Source of the DNA: Eustoma russellianum
Lineage: Eukaryota; Streptophyta; Magnoliopsida; Gentianales; Gentianaceae
Reading direction: 5' to 3'
Assembly: GCA_036186865.1 (NCBI GenBank)
Contig: AP025042.1
Span: 30,659,557 to 30,723,556 of the forward strand
DNA: 64,000 nucleotides
The notes under the pieces are model-generated. The model saw only the letters and a program-made list of their open reading frames with translations, had not been told where the DNA came from and did no database searches. Both the position numbers and the translations under genes were made by a program. Below, in pieces: positions 54,641-64,000 of this stretch (position 1 is the stretch's first letter; each line of letters opens with the position of its first letter).

Positions 54641-55783
54641 TCATCAAATACACTTTTTAGCATAAACTTTGCATGTTCTAATACATTCCAAAAGTTCACC
54701 TACAAATCACTTCAACAACGATTTTGAAAGTTACACATAGCACAACTTGAATTTGCTCATTTGGTGCATAGTAAGGTCTAGTCATGGCACATCTAGTTTG
54801 TATGTCTCATAAACCCTCAAAACTGCCCGTTTTCACTTACATGCAAGGCTTAAATTATATGAACATTTCACACCTAAGTCATAAAACATACAACTTATAT
54901 ACATCCTTTACCCCACAAGTGACAATCTTTCACAAGAACACTATTTACCCCCAAACTTGCCATTCAACCGTCCCCCTTACATAGTAAAGAAGAGAGCTTT
55001 GCCAAATTTATCTTAAACAAGCATCATATTCATACTCAACAAAGGCAAAGAATCCACCTTTGAAGAAATCTCAAACATGCAAGCCACTTTTCTTAAGAAA
55101 TCCGAAAGTTTCATGCTTCAACCTTAACATTTTAAATATGAGATTAACACTTAGTAACATCTAGACATTCAAGCATATACTTTCACACACAAGTCATGAA
55201 TACTTATAGTGTACTTGCCTCCTTCAAGCTTTAACCTTTCCGTAGCTTGGAAAATGAAGTGAAGTCTTCCTCCTCTTCAATATAAAAAACCCATGGTTTT
55301 GGAGGAGAAAAAGAACAAATGTTAGTCATTTTCTTCAGTGAAAGATGAAACTAAATAGAGGCTAGATTGACTTACCAAGATGAAGTTTGAGGAGTGTTCA
55401 AACCACTAAGAAGCTAGTAGCACTTAAGAGTTTGCAAAGCTTGAACCTAGTGTCCATGGAGGCCACGGTTTTGGAACAAGAAAGAGTAGCAATGTGAGTC
55501 TTACTCAACGAAGGATATAAAATTCTCTTAAGGAATTTAGAGTGTTCTTAACTAGACCAAGTTTGAACTTGGATGAAGCTTACACCTTCTTGGTTCCACT
55601 TGGTCGTGTGCCTTGGGAAGAAGAGAAGGAAAGTCTTTAGCTCTTTGTGAATTCTTGAAGGTTGAGAGTAAGAGGGTTCTAGAATTTCTTGGAGAAAAAT
55701 TTTCTTTGCTAGGGTAAGTTGTTATCCATGGGTAAGCAAGAGAGAAGAAGGGGTTACCTTGGCTTGGTTAGACTAATTAACCT

Positions 55784-55900
55784 AAGTTACTTTAGATAAT
55801 CAAGGTTACATTAATACTAACTTGGGTTACTTTATCCAACTAGAGTTACTTTAAGGCCAACTCAGGTTACTTTAGCCTTGTGGTTAGCATAAAGTAACCA
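55784..55900 (-). repeat. TEK-B LTR GTTACTTTA repeats
   Basis: Five GTTACWTTA units in about 95 bases, followed by one inverted copy (aaagtaacc). Confidence 0.85.
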
Positions 55901-56449
55901 TAGTAAGTTTTTGAAATGCTCCTTGGTTATCCATAGAGGGAAATCCTGCGGGTAGGGAATTAAGTGGCCACTACCATGCTTAAATCTCTTTTCAAGTGAG
56001 TTTAATGAAAAGCTATGTGGGTAATTGTCCTTTTTTGCTAATTATTTTCCCCTTTTTCTTGATTAAAATGAAATTAGGAAGAATTTTGAGTCTTCTTGGA
56101 CTCATAGGGCCAAAAGTTTGTGAGAGTTGGGAAGAATTGCCCCACTACTTAAAATTCCTTAATTGCTATTTGGGCTTGTTTTAAGAAGGCCCTTGAAATT
56201 AGCCTTCTTATAATTTTGAAGAAAACCTTCTAAGGCCCTTTTTATACCTTGTGGCCGAAATTCCTTAGGCCTTTAGATGAATTGGTCATGGTCCATCACT
56301 CATGCTTATTTGATTATAATATTTGCTTTATTAGTATAAAATAATAGAATCCCTAGTAAAGCTTAATATAATGCACTTGAAGGATGCAACTTCATTAACT
56401 CACTTATACAGGTCCTGAAGTACAATATGAATGTTCGTTGGGTACAACA

Positions 56450-56463
56450 TCCTCCCCCCTTAT
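56450..56463 (-). other. TEK-B polypurine tract
   Basis: The minus strand reads taaggggggaggat directly before the LTR start at 56449. Confidence 0.9.
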
Positions 56464-56493
56464 TATAAGTTTTGTCCTCGAAACATAAAAGCG

Positions 56494-58107
56494 CTACTGA
56501 AAAAGGTGAGGGTACAAGTTCTTCATGTTTTCTTCCATCTCCCAAGTAGCTTCATCAATCGAATGGTGTTTCTACTGCACCTTAACCATAGGTATGGATC
56601 GTTTCCTTAATGTATTTTCCTTATGATCAACAATCCTTTCCGGTTCTTCTACGTAGGTCGCGTCGGCTTCAACTTTCAAGGGTTTCTCCTCGATAATATG
56701 GCTAGGCTCGTGCACATACCAACAAAATTGTGATACGTGAAATACGTCGTGCAATTGAGATAGCAACGGCGGTAGTGCTAGCCGGTAAGCGACTTCTCCA
56801 ATTCTTTCAGGAATATCATATGGTCCAACAAACCTTGGGCTTAATTTCCCATTGATGCCAAATCTCTTAACTCCTTTTGATGGTGATACCTTCAAAAACA
56901 CCTTTTCCCCAGCTTTAAATTCCAATGGTCGCCGCTTCTCGTCTGCCCAAATCTTGCTTCTATCTTGGGCTGCTTGCAACCTTTGTTTGATAATCGTTAC
57001 TTTCTCTCGCGTTCGTTCTATTAGGTCAGGTCCTGTGAAAACCTTCTTTCCGATTTCGTCCCAGTAAAGTGGAGAGCGGCACTTTCTTCCATAGAGTGCT
57101 TCATACGAAGCCATCCCAATAGATCGATGATAACTGTTGTTATAAGAAAACTCCACCAATTTGAGATTCTTGTCCCAACTCCCTCCAAAATCAAGTATAC
57201 AAGTTCGCAACATGTCTTCCAGTGTTTAGATGGCCCTCTCCGATTGACCATCCGTCTGAGGGTGAAATGCAGAGCTCATTCGTATCTCGGTGTCCATCGC
57301 TTTTTGAAAAGCTGTCCAAAATCATGATGTAAAGCGAGGGTCGTGGTCACATATAATGCTTATGGGTACTCCATGAAGGCTCACAATTTGATCAACATAC
57401 ATCTTAGCCAACTTCTCCATAGGAGCCTTGATCGTCATAATCATGAAGTGAGCGGATTTTGTTAGACGATCAACAACCACCCAAATGGCATCATGTCCAT
57501 TCTTTTTCCTTGGTAAGTCGGTCACAAAATCCATAGTAATATGATCCCACTTCCACTCGGGGACTTCAATAGGTTGTAGTAATCCGACGGGTCTCTGATG
57601 TTCCGCTTTCACCTTCTCGCAAACAAGGCATTTCTCTACGAACTCCGCAATTTGTCTTTTCATGCCATGCCACCAGAATCTTTGTTTTAAGTCTTGGTAC
57701 ATTTTGTTGGCTCCAGGATGGATAGACAAACGTGCATTATAAGCTTCACGAAGAATTTCGTTCCTTATATCATCGTCATTGGGTACGCACAGTCTTTCTC
57801 GAAACCACAAGCTATCATCATCCCTGACCTTAAACTCCTCAGATGGTTTCGTTCTCAACTTGTCCTTTATTTTCTTCAAAGTTTCATCCTTTTCTTGGCC
57901 CGCCTTAATCTTGTCAATTAGCGAAGGAATCAATACCATCTTTGCGAGCATGCCCTCAATGGAATCAACCTCCTCAAGATCAACTTCTTCCATATCACGC
58001 TGCAGAGGTGGTTGACGTGGATGGCTTGTCTTTCTACTCAGAGCATCAGCAACTTTATTGGCTTTTCCCGGATGATACTCAATAGAAAGGTCGTAGTCCT
58101 TCATCAA
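56494..58107 (-). pseudogene. TEK-B RNase H end, integrase and chromodomain tail
   Basis: From 58107: LSIEYHPGKANKVADALSRK, then the zinc head (AYNARLSIHPGANKMYQDLK, CLVCEKVKAEHQRP) and VPEWKWDHITMDFVTDLPRK. Further on are HGVPISIICDHDPRFTS (the usual SDRDP reads CDHDP) and QTDGQSERAI, then TAA 57226-57228 at a Gln position. The frame also breaks near 57322. The part from 57213 runs LEDMLRTCILDFGGSW to the tail RSIPMVKVQ, TAG 56572-56574 (Trp in TEK-C), then EATWEMEE and YPHLFQ, with the stop at 56494-56496. Confidence 0.93.
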
Positions 58108-59690
58108 CTCTAGCTATCTGCGTTGATGTATGTTTAATTCTTTTTGGGTGAAGAGGTACTTAAGGCTTTTTTGATCTGTGAAGATTTCGCACCTCTCACT
58201 GTACAAATAATGTCTCCATATTTTTAGGACAAAGACTACAACTGCTAATTCAAGATCGTGTACCAGGTAATTTTGTTCAAATGGTTTTAGCTGTCTAGAT
58301 GCATACGCAATCACTCGATCTTTCTGCATTAGTACACATCCAAGTCCATTCTTAGACGCATCATTATACACCACAAAATTTTTACCCGGAACAGGTTGTG
58401 CCAAAACTGGGGCAGAAGTTAGCTTCTCTTTTAGTTCAGTAAAACTCCTTTCACAATCTGAGGTCCATTCGAACTTGGTCTTTTTCTGACAAACGGGTGA
58501 GAGGCATGGCAATTCGAGAAAACCCCTCTACAAACTTACGATAGTAGCCGGCGAAACCGAGAAAACTCCATACTTCTGTAACGTTGGGCGGCCTTGGCCA
58601 CTCTGTGATTGCCTCGATTTTCTTGGGATCTATGGATATACCATCCTCAGATATCACGTGTCCCAGGAATGTTACACTGTGTAGCCAGAATTCGCATTTG
58701 CTAAAGTTAGCATACAGTTGTTTTCTGCGTAGGATGTCGAGGACGGTCCTTAAATGAGTCACGTGGGTCTTCATCAAGTGAGTAGATCAATATATCGTCA
58801 ATGAGACTACCACAAACTTGTCCAGTTGCTCTTGAAATACTCAACTCATTAGATCCATAAACGCCATGGGGGCGTTGGTCAGTCCGAATGGCATTACAAG
58901 AAATTCGTAACGTCCATCCTAGGCAATGGGTATTTGTTCTTTATTATGATCTTATTGAGTTCTCTATAGTCAATGCATAAGTGCATACTCCCATCCTTTT
59001 TCTTTACAAACAGTACGGAGGCACCCCAAGGCGAAACACTTGGGCGAATAAGTTTCTTCTTTAACAATTCAAGTAACTGTTCGTTCAACTCTTTTAGTTC
59101 CGCAGGTGCCATTCTATAGGGAGCCTTTGATATTGGCTCAGCTCCCGGAATTAGATTAATTTCAAAGGATATTTCTCGATCTGGTGGAAGACCCGGTAAT
59201 TCCTCTGGAAAAACATCCGGATATTCTTGGACCACCGAGACTTGAGAAGGATCGGAAGGTGCTTGATCGACATTCATTGCATAAACGAGAAACCCTTCAT
59301 GTCTTTTCTTTAACGTCTTACTAGGGCAGACCGCATTTACATACACATTCTTGGGATACTTCCTTAATTTTGAACCTCCCTGAAAGTTTATTTCCTTACG
59401 TGTGGAGTCCTTAATAGTAACCCACTTTTTACGGTAATCGATGTGGGCGAAATTCTTAGAGAGCCAATCCATCCCAAGTATCACATCGAAATCTGTCATG
59501 GGTATTGGAATTAAGTTAGCGTCAAACCGGTAATCATCGAACTCAAGTTCGCAATTTCTGAAAACATGATGAGACACAAGCACCTGATCCCCAGCTTCTT
59601 GAACTCTATAGGGCGTGTCACTATGGGTTGGGGTATGATCAATATTCTTTGTGAGTTTCTTTGAGATAAATGAGTGGCTAGCGCCGCTAT
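58108..59690 (-). pseudogene. TEK-B protease, reverse transcriptase and RNase H
   Basis: Starts in the protease (FDSGASHSFISK, cut by TEK-C at 59695). The flap is VSHHVFRNCELEFDDYRFDA, followed by VILGMDWLSKNFAHIDYRKK and RT up to KYPLPR. About 130 bases are then missing near 58918, joining it to GRYEFLVMPFGLTNAP. A one-base loss near 58803 shifts the frame at the catalytic FIDD strand, of which IDDILIYS is still readable. Next come FSKCEFWLHSVTFLGHVISE, a small disruption near 58480 and the RNase H VYNDASKNGLGCVLMQKDRV without any intron. TAG 58114-58116 stands at a Trp codon. Confidence 0.93.
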
Positions 59691-59695
59691 CAAAT
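59691..59695. repeat. Presumed target site of TEK-C (caaat), left copy
   Basis: The five bases next to the TEK-C LTR, inside the TEK-B protease reading. The partner copy is outside the window. Confidence 0.6.
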
Positions 59696-60476
59696 TGTGG
59701 CGCCCCACACCCAGTTTTGCCTGGATACGGTACACCCGTCGTACTTCACTAAGGAGAGTACGAAGTGTCATGCATAACATGTGAAAATCCATAACCTAAA
59801 TCATGGACTCCCATGCCAACACTTAACATGGTAGTAAAATTTAGGCGGAATAAAAACTTTTCAAATCGAACATGCATCACTAATTTACGGAGTTCCCCAA
59901 AAGTAGTAGTCCCACAAAACAACATAACTGAAATCCACAGAGTTCAAACATAGTCATGATACAAAACGTCTTGGCAGCACAAAAGTCCTTAGCTTAGCTC
60001 CCTTCATATCTTCTCGCCTATGGATAAGGTATCCTCGGCTCATCCTCAATCCACTCTATCTTGGCATTATCTGGCTCTAGGGGAAAAATAAAGTGTGAGT
60101 GATAAAAATCACCCAGCAAGAATACAATAAACTACCATGAAATACGTAAAGAATCATAACATGAATGTATTACCCCAAAAATCTCAAACAATCATAATTC
60201 ATACCTGATCTTGGATCATGAACTTACTTGACATTCGGATTAAGCATGTCTTTAGGGAATGCTAAACCATACCTGATCTTGGATTCTGGACTTACTTAGC
60301 GTTCGGCTTAATCATGTTTTTAGGTAATGCTATACCAATAATAACTTATAACCATTAACTGTAGCATGCAATATGTCCTCATGATCGTGAGATATGCAAG
60401 ATGCAATGCATGATGTCATGTCATGTCAAAACATCATTTTGGTCCCATAAAGTAACATGTCGTAAAAACGGAGTGT

Positions 60477-60735
60477 CAGATCAATTAACCCCAGATCTGA
60501 GCTAGTCCAGAACATATCATCAGACCAATTAACCCCGGGGTCTGAACGGGTCCAGAACAGATATCAGATCAATTAACCTTAGATCTGAACGGGTCCAGAA
60601 TAGATATCAGATCAATTAACCTCGGGATCTTAACGGGTCCAGAACAGATATCAGATCAATTAACCCTAGATCTGAATGGGTCCAAAACATATCATGTCAC
60701 CGGAGCAATTAACCCCGGGTCTGGAGTCGGGTTAG
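60477..60735 (-). repeat. TEK-C LTR hairpin array
   Basis: Six units about 43 bp apart, each arm, aattaacc core and matching arm. Arms are TCAGATC/GATCTGA (60477), TCAGACC/GGTCTGA (60519), TCAGATC/GATCTGA (60564), TCAGATC/GATCTTA (60607), TCAGATC/GATCTGA (60650) and a weaker CCGGAGC/GGTCTGG (60700). Spacers read acgggtccagaa. Confidence 0.9.
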
Positions 60736-61129
60736 TCGCATGCTTGGCCGGCAAGGAATCATGAAGCTTTTTAAAACATGGGACCGTAAAAACTTTTCAT
60801 GCATAACAAAAACATAGTCGCTGGTAAAACTTGCTTGCATCATAAAATCCATGAAAATCAGTTTCATGATCATGCATGATACATGCCGTGATATGAAATG
60901 CAAGTCATGACATGAATAATCGTATGCATTCCTTATAACATATCAACATACATGATCTTGGGAGCTAAATATTTCCAGACTTTTACTTCATATTCATAGG
61001 GCGGTTAAGCTAACCAATTAGGTCTATTTCCGTAATTCTTTTGTCACAATTAAATCCGGTGTAATCTTAGATACATGTCGTAAAAATTTCAGATTATTTC
61101 AATAACCATAAAAGACTCATTTAATTAAC

Positions 61130-61930
61130 TTTCCGAGACGGATTAAGTGCTGAAACTGAACTGACATATTCTACTAAAAATTCAATTGTGGCAAATCCGA
61201 GATTCGTTTTTCAGAAATTCCAACTTGCACAAATCACAAACATGTGGAACTAGTATCCTACTGAAATTTATCCTTTCATATCTTTAAGTCCCCTTTCTGA
61301 GTCCATAAAGTCATGACTAAACTTCAGGTTGGTTCCAGTGATTTAAATTTAGCAGTTTGACTAATTAATTCATATAAAATAATCCAGAACTTGTTTTACC
61401 AAAATTCCAGTTGGCATTTTCACTACACTCATAGGATTATTTCCATGCCAAAAATCAGCTTTATTGATCATCTACAAGGTCTCTTTTCCAGCCGTTCAAA
61501 ACATTACACCATTCTGTCATGTTCCAGAATTTACAGCCTGAGCAGTCTCGCTAATTATTTTATTAAAAATTAACCATAACTTATTTTACCAAAATTCCAA
61601 CTCTAATCTCTGATATACTCATGGGAATAGCTTTGTGCCAAAAACCAGATTCATTGAAGGTCCACAAGGTCCACATTTAATTCGTTGACTACAGTGATCA
61701 ATTCTGTCCAGCTCCAGAATTTTCTACCGGAGCAGTTTTACCGTATAATTTCCTAAAAATAATCCGTAACTGATTTTAACGAAATTCTAACTCTTACATG
61801 TGCTATACTCGCGAGCCTAACTTTGTACCAAAAATTAGCTTTATTGAAGGTCTGTAAGGTCAGTTCTTAAACCATCTAAAACGTCACTCTATTCTGTCCA
61901 CTTCCAGTGGTTTGTTATTTTGTCATCTTA
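61130..61930 (-). repeat. TEK-C LTR tandem repeats of about 190 bp
   Basis: Four diverged copies. The anchor ttttaccaaaattcc (variants ttttcagaaattcc and ttttaacgaaattct) recurs near 61208, 61394, 61584 and 61774. Each copy has gccaaaaatcag, an aaggtc string and attctgtcc in order. Confidence 0.85.
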
Positions 61931-62868
61931 TCCAAGTCAAATGTCCATGTTTCACTCAATACTTTGGGCCGTAACTTGTGTGGTGCCTTAACCACATTTT
62001 ATAACAAATATTCAAGCATGCATTTACATTCAATAGTCTTCTTAATCTAAACTTACCAACAACCTCATAAAGCTCCTAGCTTTCACGTGCATACCTCCCT
62101 TAGGACCTTTTGTGTTACATTCACAAGTCAATCTTGTCTAGACCTTCTTAGGTGAACCTTATTTCACTCTAGGTCAGCCTTATTTCATATAACATATAGG
62201 AAGAGACGTCATCTTTAAAGGAATAAATCACATGCAAAGCATTGTTCTTAGGGAATCACTAAGATATAGTCTCAACTTAAGACATTCAACTAAAGATCAT
62301 ATCTTAAGAACTTCTAAGCATTCAAGTCACAAACTCTTTAAATAAATCATGAGAGATCATTGTATACTTGCCTCTTCAAGCTTAAGCTCTTGTCTTTGCT
62401 TGGTTATGGAGTGAGTTAAGTTGAAATCCTTCTCCTTCCTTATCTTGAACATACGGTTTTGATGGAAATGAAAGGAAAAGATTAGTCTTTATCAAATAGA
62501 GGAAATAGGATAGGTTTGAGGTCTAGAGCTTCTGACCAAAATGAGCTTGGAATGGAGATGCAAGCACCTCAATATAACTCCACCTAGGAAGGTTGATGGC
62601 TTTCACCTAGATGTCTTCTTGAGTCTTGAAGTTGAAGCTTGAATTCCTATTCTCCAAGAGGATGGGGCCGAAATATTGGTGAGGCAGGAGAGAATTTTTT
62701 CTAAGTGTTGCTTGGCTTGCTTGGGAAGAATTTTCTAGATGAATGTAAGATGTTGTCTTGCAAAATTTAAAAAAATCTAGGAGAGGAGGGGGCTTGGACG
62801 ATTTTTGGAGGGAGAAAATGGGGTTAGGGCTTTCATGAGTGTTAGCCAAGGTTAGGTTAGTAATAACC

Positions 62869-62970
62869 TTGGTTACTTTATTCCAACTATGGTTACTTTA
62901 TTGCTAACCCAAGTTACTTTATCAAACCATAGTTATCTTAACCTTGGTTTAAGGAAAAAGTAACCATGGT
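62869..62970 (-). repeat. TEK-C LTR GTTACTTTA repeats
   Basis: Four direct GTTA(C/T)(T/C)TTA units and an inverted aaagtaaccatgg copy that can fold against them. Counterpart of 55784-55900. Confidence 0.85.
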
Positions 62971-63299
62971 AGGATTTAAAAATCCTCCATGGTTAGTCAT
63001 GTAGGGGCCGATTTTGGTTGGGGTCTTTATGACCTCAACCATACTACTTCCTTCTTTAATGAGTTGTGTTACTTGTTCCTTAAATGCATGTCTATTTTGT
63101 TTTCTATTTATTCTTTGCATAATAACTTCTTGTCTTAATGGTGTAGTAGACTTTAAGTAATTAGTTTAACTAATAAATTGGCTAGAGAATTCAAGAACCC
63201 TTACATGTCTTGGCCGAATTTTGAAGCCTCTTGGCAATTTGATTTTTCTTGTAATTTTAAATTCATGTATCATATTGTTTTCTTTATTCTATTTTATTT

Positions 63300-63430
63300 C
63301 AAGATTAGCATATGTATGTATACATATATATACACGCCTATGTGTACTATATATATATATCCTCCTATGTATATGCATATACGTATTTATACACATATAT
63401 GATGTACACGCACATACCTATATAGTAGTA
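63300..63430. repeat. TA/CA-rich low-complexity block
   Basis: Mixed tatata, tacaca and tatgtat strings in the TEK-C LTR. Short open frames here are low-complexity artefacts. Confidence 0.8.
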
Positions 63431-63586
63431 TGTATTATTCTTATAATCCCATATTTCATGTATCACTTCAATAGTATTTAAGTAAAAAGGGATAAGTCAA
63501 CTTAAGTAACATGCGCTCAAAGGAATTATCGTTTTCCTTCCGTCACTTAATCATAATTTTCAGGTACATGTCGTTGGGGTACAACA

Positions 63587-63601
63587 TCCTTCCCCCTTAT
63601 C
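63587..63601 (-). other. TEK-C polypurine tract
   Basis: The minus strand reads ataagggggaagga directly before the LTR start at 63586. Confidence 0.9.
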
Positions 63602-63629
63602 ATAAGTTTTGTCCTCGAAACTTTGGAAG

Positions 63630-64000
63630 CTAGTCAAAAAGATGGGGGTAACCACTTCTCATGTCTTCTTCTGTTTCCCATGTTGCCTCGTCCTCCGGGT
63701 GGTGCTTCCACTGCACCTTCACCATGGATATGGATCTTTTCATTAGGCTTTTCTCCTTTCTATCAACGATCCTTATAGGCTCCTCTTCATAAGATACATC
63801 TTCACCAACCTTCAGCTGTTGATCTTGAATGATGTGGCTAGGCTCATATACATATCGGCGAAGCTGAGAAACATGAAACACATCATGTAACTGAGAAAGA
63901 GATGGTGGTAGCGCCAAGCGGTACGAAACTTTGCCTATTTTCTCAAGCACCTCATAATGTCCAACAAATCTTGCGCTTAGCTTTCCTTTGATGCCAAATC
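63630..64000 (-). CDS. TEK-C integrase C-terminus with chromodomain-like tail (partial)
   Basis: The visible end of a chromovirus integrase. It reads VLEKIGKVSYRLALPPSLSQ, LHDVFHVSQLRRYVYEPSHI, then the tail SISMVKVQWKHHPEDEATWE and YPHLFD, with a stop at 63630-63632. No stop is seen between the window edge and this end, though upstream of 63950 the frame is only partly visible. The equivalent position in TEK-B has a stop where TEK-C keeps Trp. Whether the element is intact cannot be told from here. Confidence 0.88.
   Translation of the reverse strand, partial: FGIKGKLSARFVGHYEVLEKIGKVSYRLALPPSLSQLHDVFHVSQLRRYVYEPSHIIQDQQLKVGEDVSYEEEPIRIVDRKEKSLMKRSISMVKVQWKHHPEDEATWETEEDMRSGYPHLFD

Larger units (their letters stand above)
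52595..56449 (-). repeat. TEK-B 3' LTR, left end missing
   Basis: The minus-strand start TGTTGTACCCA at 56449 is preceded by a purine tract. The left end lacks roughly 145 bases compared with TEK-C, where gcggaataaaaactttt at about 59845 corresponds to gcataataaaaaaactttt at 52599. It carries a hairpin array (53199-53438), 190 bp repeats (54050-54640) and GTTACTTTA repeats (55784-55900). Confidence 0.88.
52595..59695 (-). mobile_element. TEK-B: truncated Tekay-type Ty3 chromovirus
   Basis: A minus-strand relative of TEK-A consisting of a 3' LTR (left, itself shortened) and pol from chromodomain back to the protease, where TEK-C interrupts it. The right part (gag, 5' LTR) is not in the window. 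The LTR resembles that of TEK-C in several shared tandem repeat regions but is clearly diverged from it. Confidence 0.93.
59696..63586 (-). repeat. TEK-C 3' LTR (3891 bp)
   Basis: The minus-strand start TGTTGTACCCCAACG is at 63586 and the end GGGCGCCACA at 59696. It holds a six-unit hairpin array, 190 bp tandem repeats, GTTACTTTA repeats and a TA/CA-rich block at 63300-63430. It has no coding signal. Confidence 0.92.
59696..64000 (-). mobile_element. TEK-C: Tekay-type Ty3 chromovirus, 3' end only
   Basis: Minus strand. The 3' LTR (59696-63586) and the integrase end lie in the window, and the rest continues beyond 64000. It is inserted in the TEK-B protease. Confidence 0.92.

Noticed and set aside
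63178..63481. Tyr/Ile/His-rich frames near 63200-63480
   Set aside because: They are translations of a TA/CA low-complexity block in the TEK-C LTR.

Overview
This is plant nuclear DNA, and almost every base that can be assigned is LTR retrotransposon or LINE sequence. The clade signatures (Tekay-type Ty3 chromoviruses with a C-terminal chromodomain, Sirevirus-type Ty1/copia with 3 kb LTRs, other Ty1/copia lineages, an L1-type LINE) and initiator-Met primer sites point to gene-poor heterochromatin of a flowering plant. I found no host gene, tRNA, rRNA or CRISPR array. Species cannot be told from the sequence.

Layout, using working names. 1-2540: broken Ty1/copia pol (COP-1, +) and the start of its 3' LTR. 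2541-3440 plus 13528-14571: decayed minus-strand Ty1/copia (COP-G) split by the complete Ty3 chromovirus TEK-A (+, 3446-13522; 2.57 kb LTRs; TSD aattc). About 14941-47420: one plus-strand LINE cut by three separate insertions: COP-H (-, 15181-22274, TSD gtaat), ALE (+, 22983-39838, TSD attat) and COP-J (-, 40841-47090, TSD tgatt/tgttt). ALE itself carries the complete Sirevirus SIRE-1 (-, 25991-37397, 3 kb LTRs, TSD tgcaa). 47588-48801: 5' part of another copia (COP-K, +), interrupted by SIRE-2 (+, 48802-about 52594; 5' LTR and part of gag). SIRE-2 ends abruptly against a truncated 3' LTR of TEK-B (-, about 52595-59695), whose protease is interrupted by TEK-C (-, 59696 to beyond the window).

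All elements look non-autonomous. Each coding region examined carries nonsense codons, frameshifts or deletions, and many stops fit C-to-T/G-to-A change at Trp, Gln or Arg codons. Even so, boundaries, primer sites, polypurine tracts and target duplications are clear enough to give a relative insertion order.

The most interesting non-coding signals are in the LTRs and at domain junctions. All three Tekay LTRs carry an array of short hairpins about 0.6-0.8 kb from the LTR 3' end, and the arms differ from unit to unit while staying complementary. TEK-A has a second array built on a GATCGATGTCC stem. TEK-A also has two GT...AG intron-like segments (110 and 70 bp) whose removal restores the expected protein junctions. 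The first would let unspliced RNA make Gag alone and spliced RNA make Gag-Pol. The Sirevirus LTRs show their own palindrome clusters, and SIRE-1 has repeated polypurine tracts.
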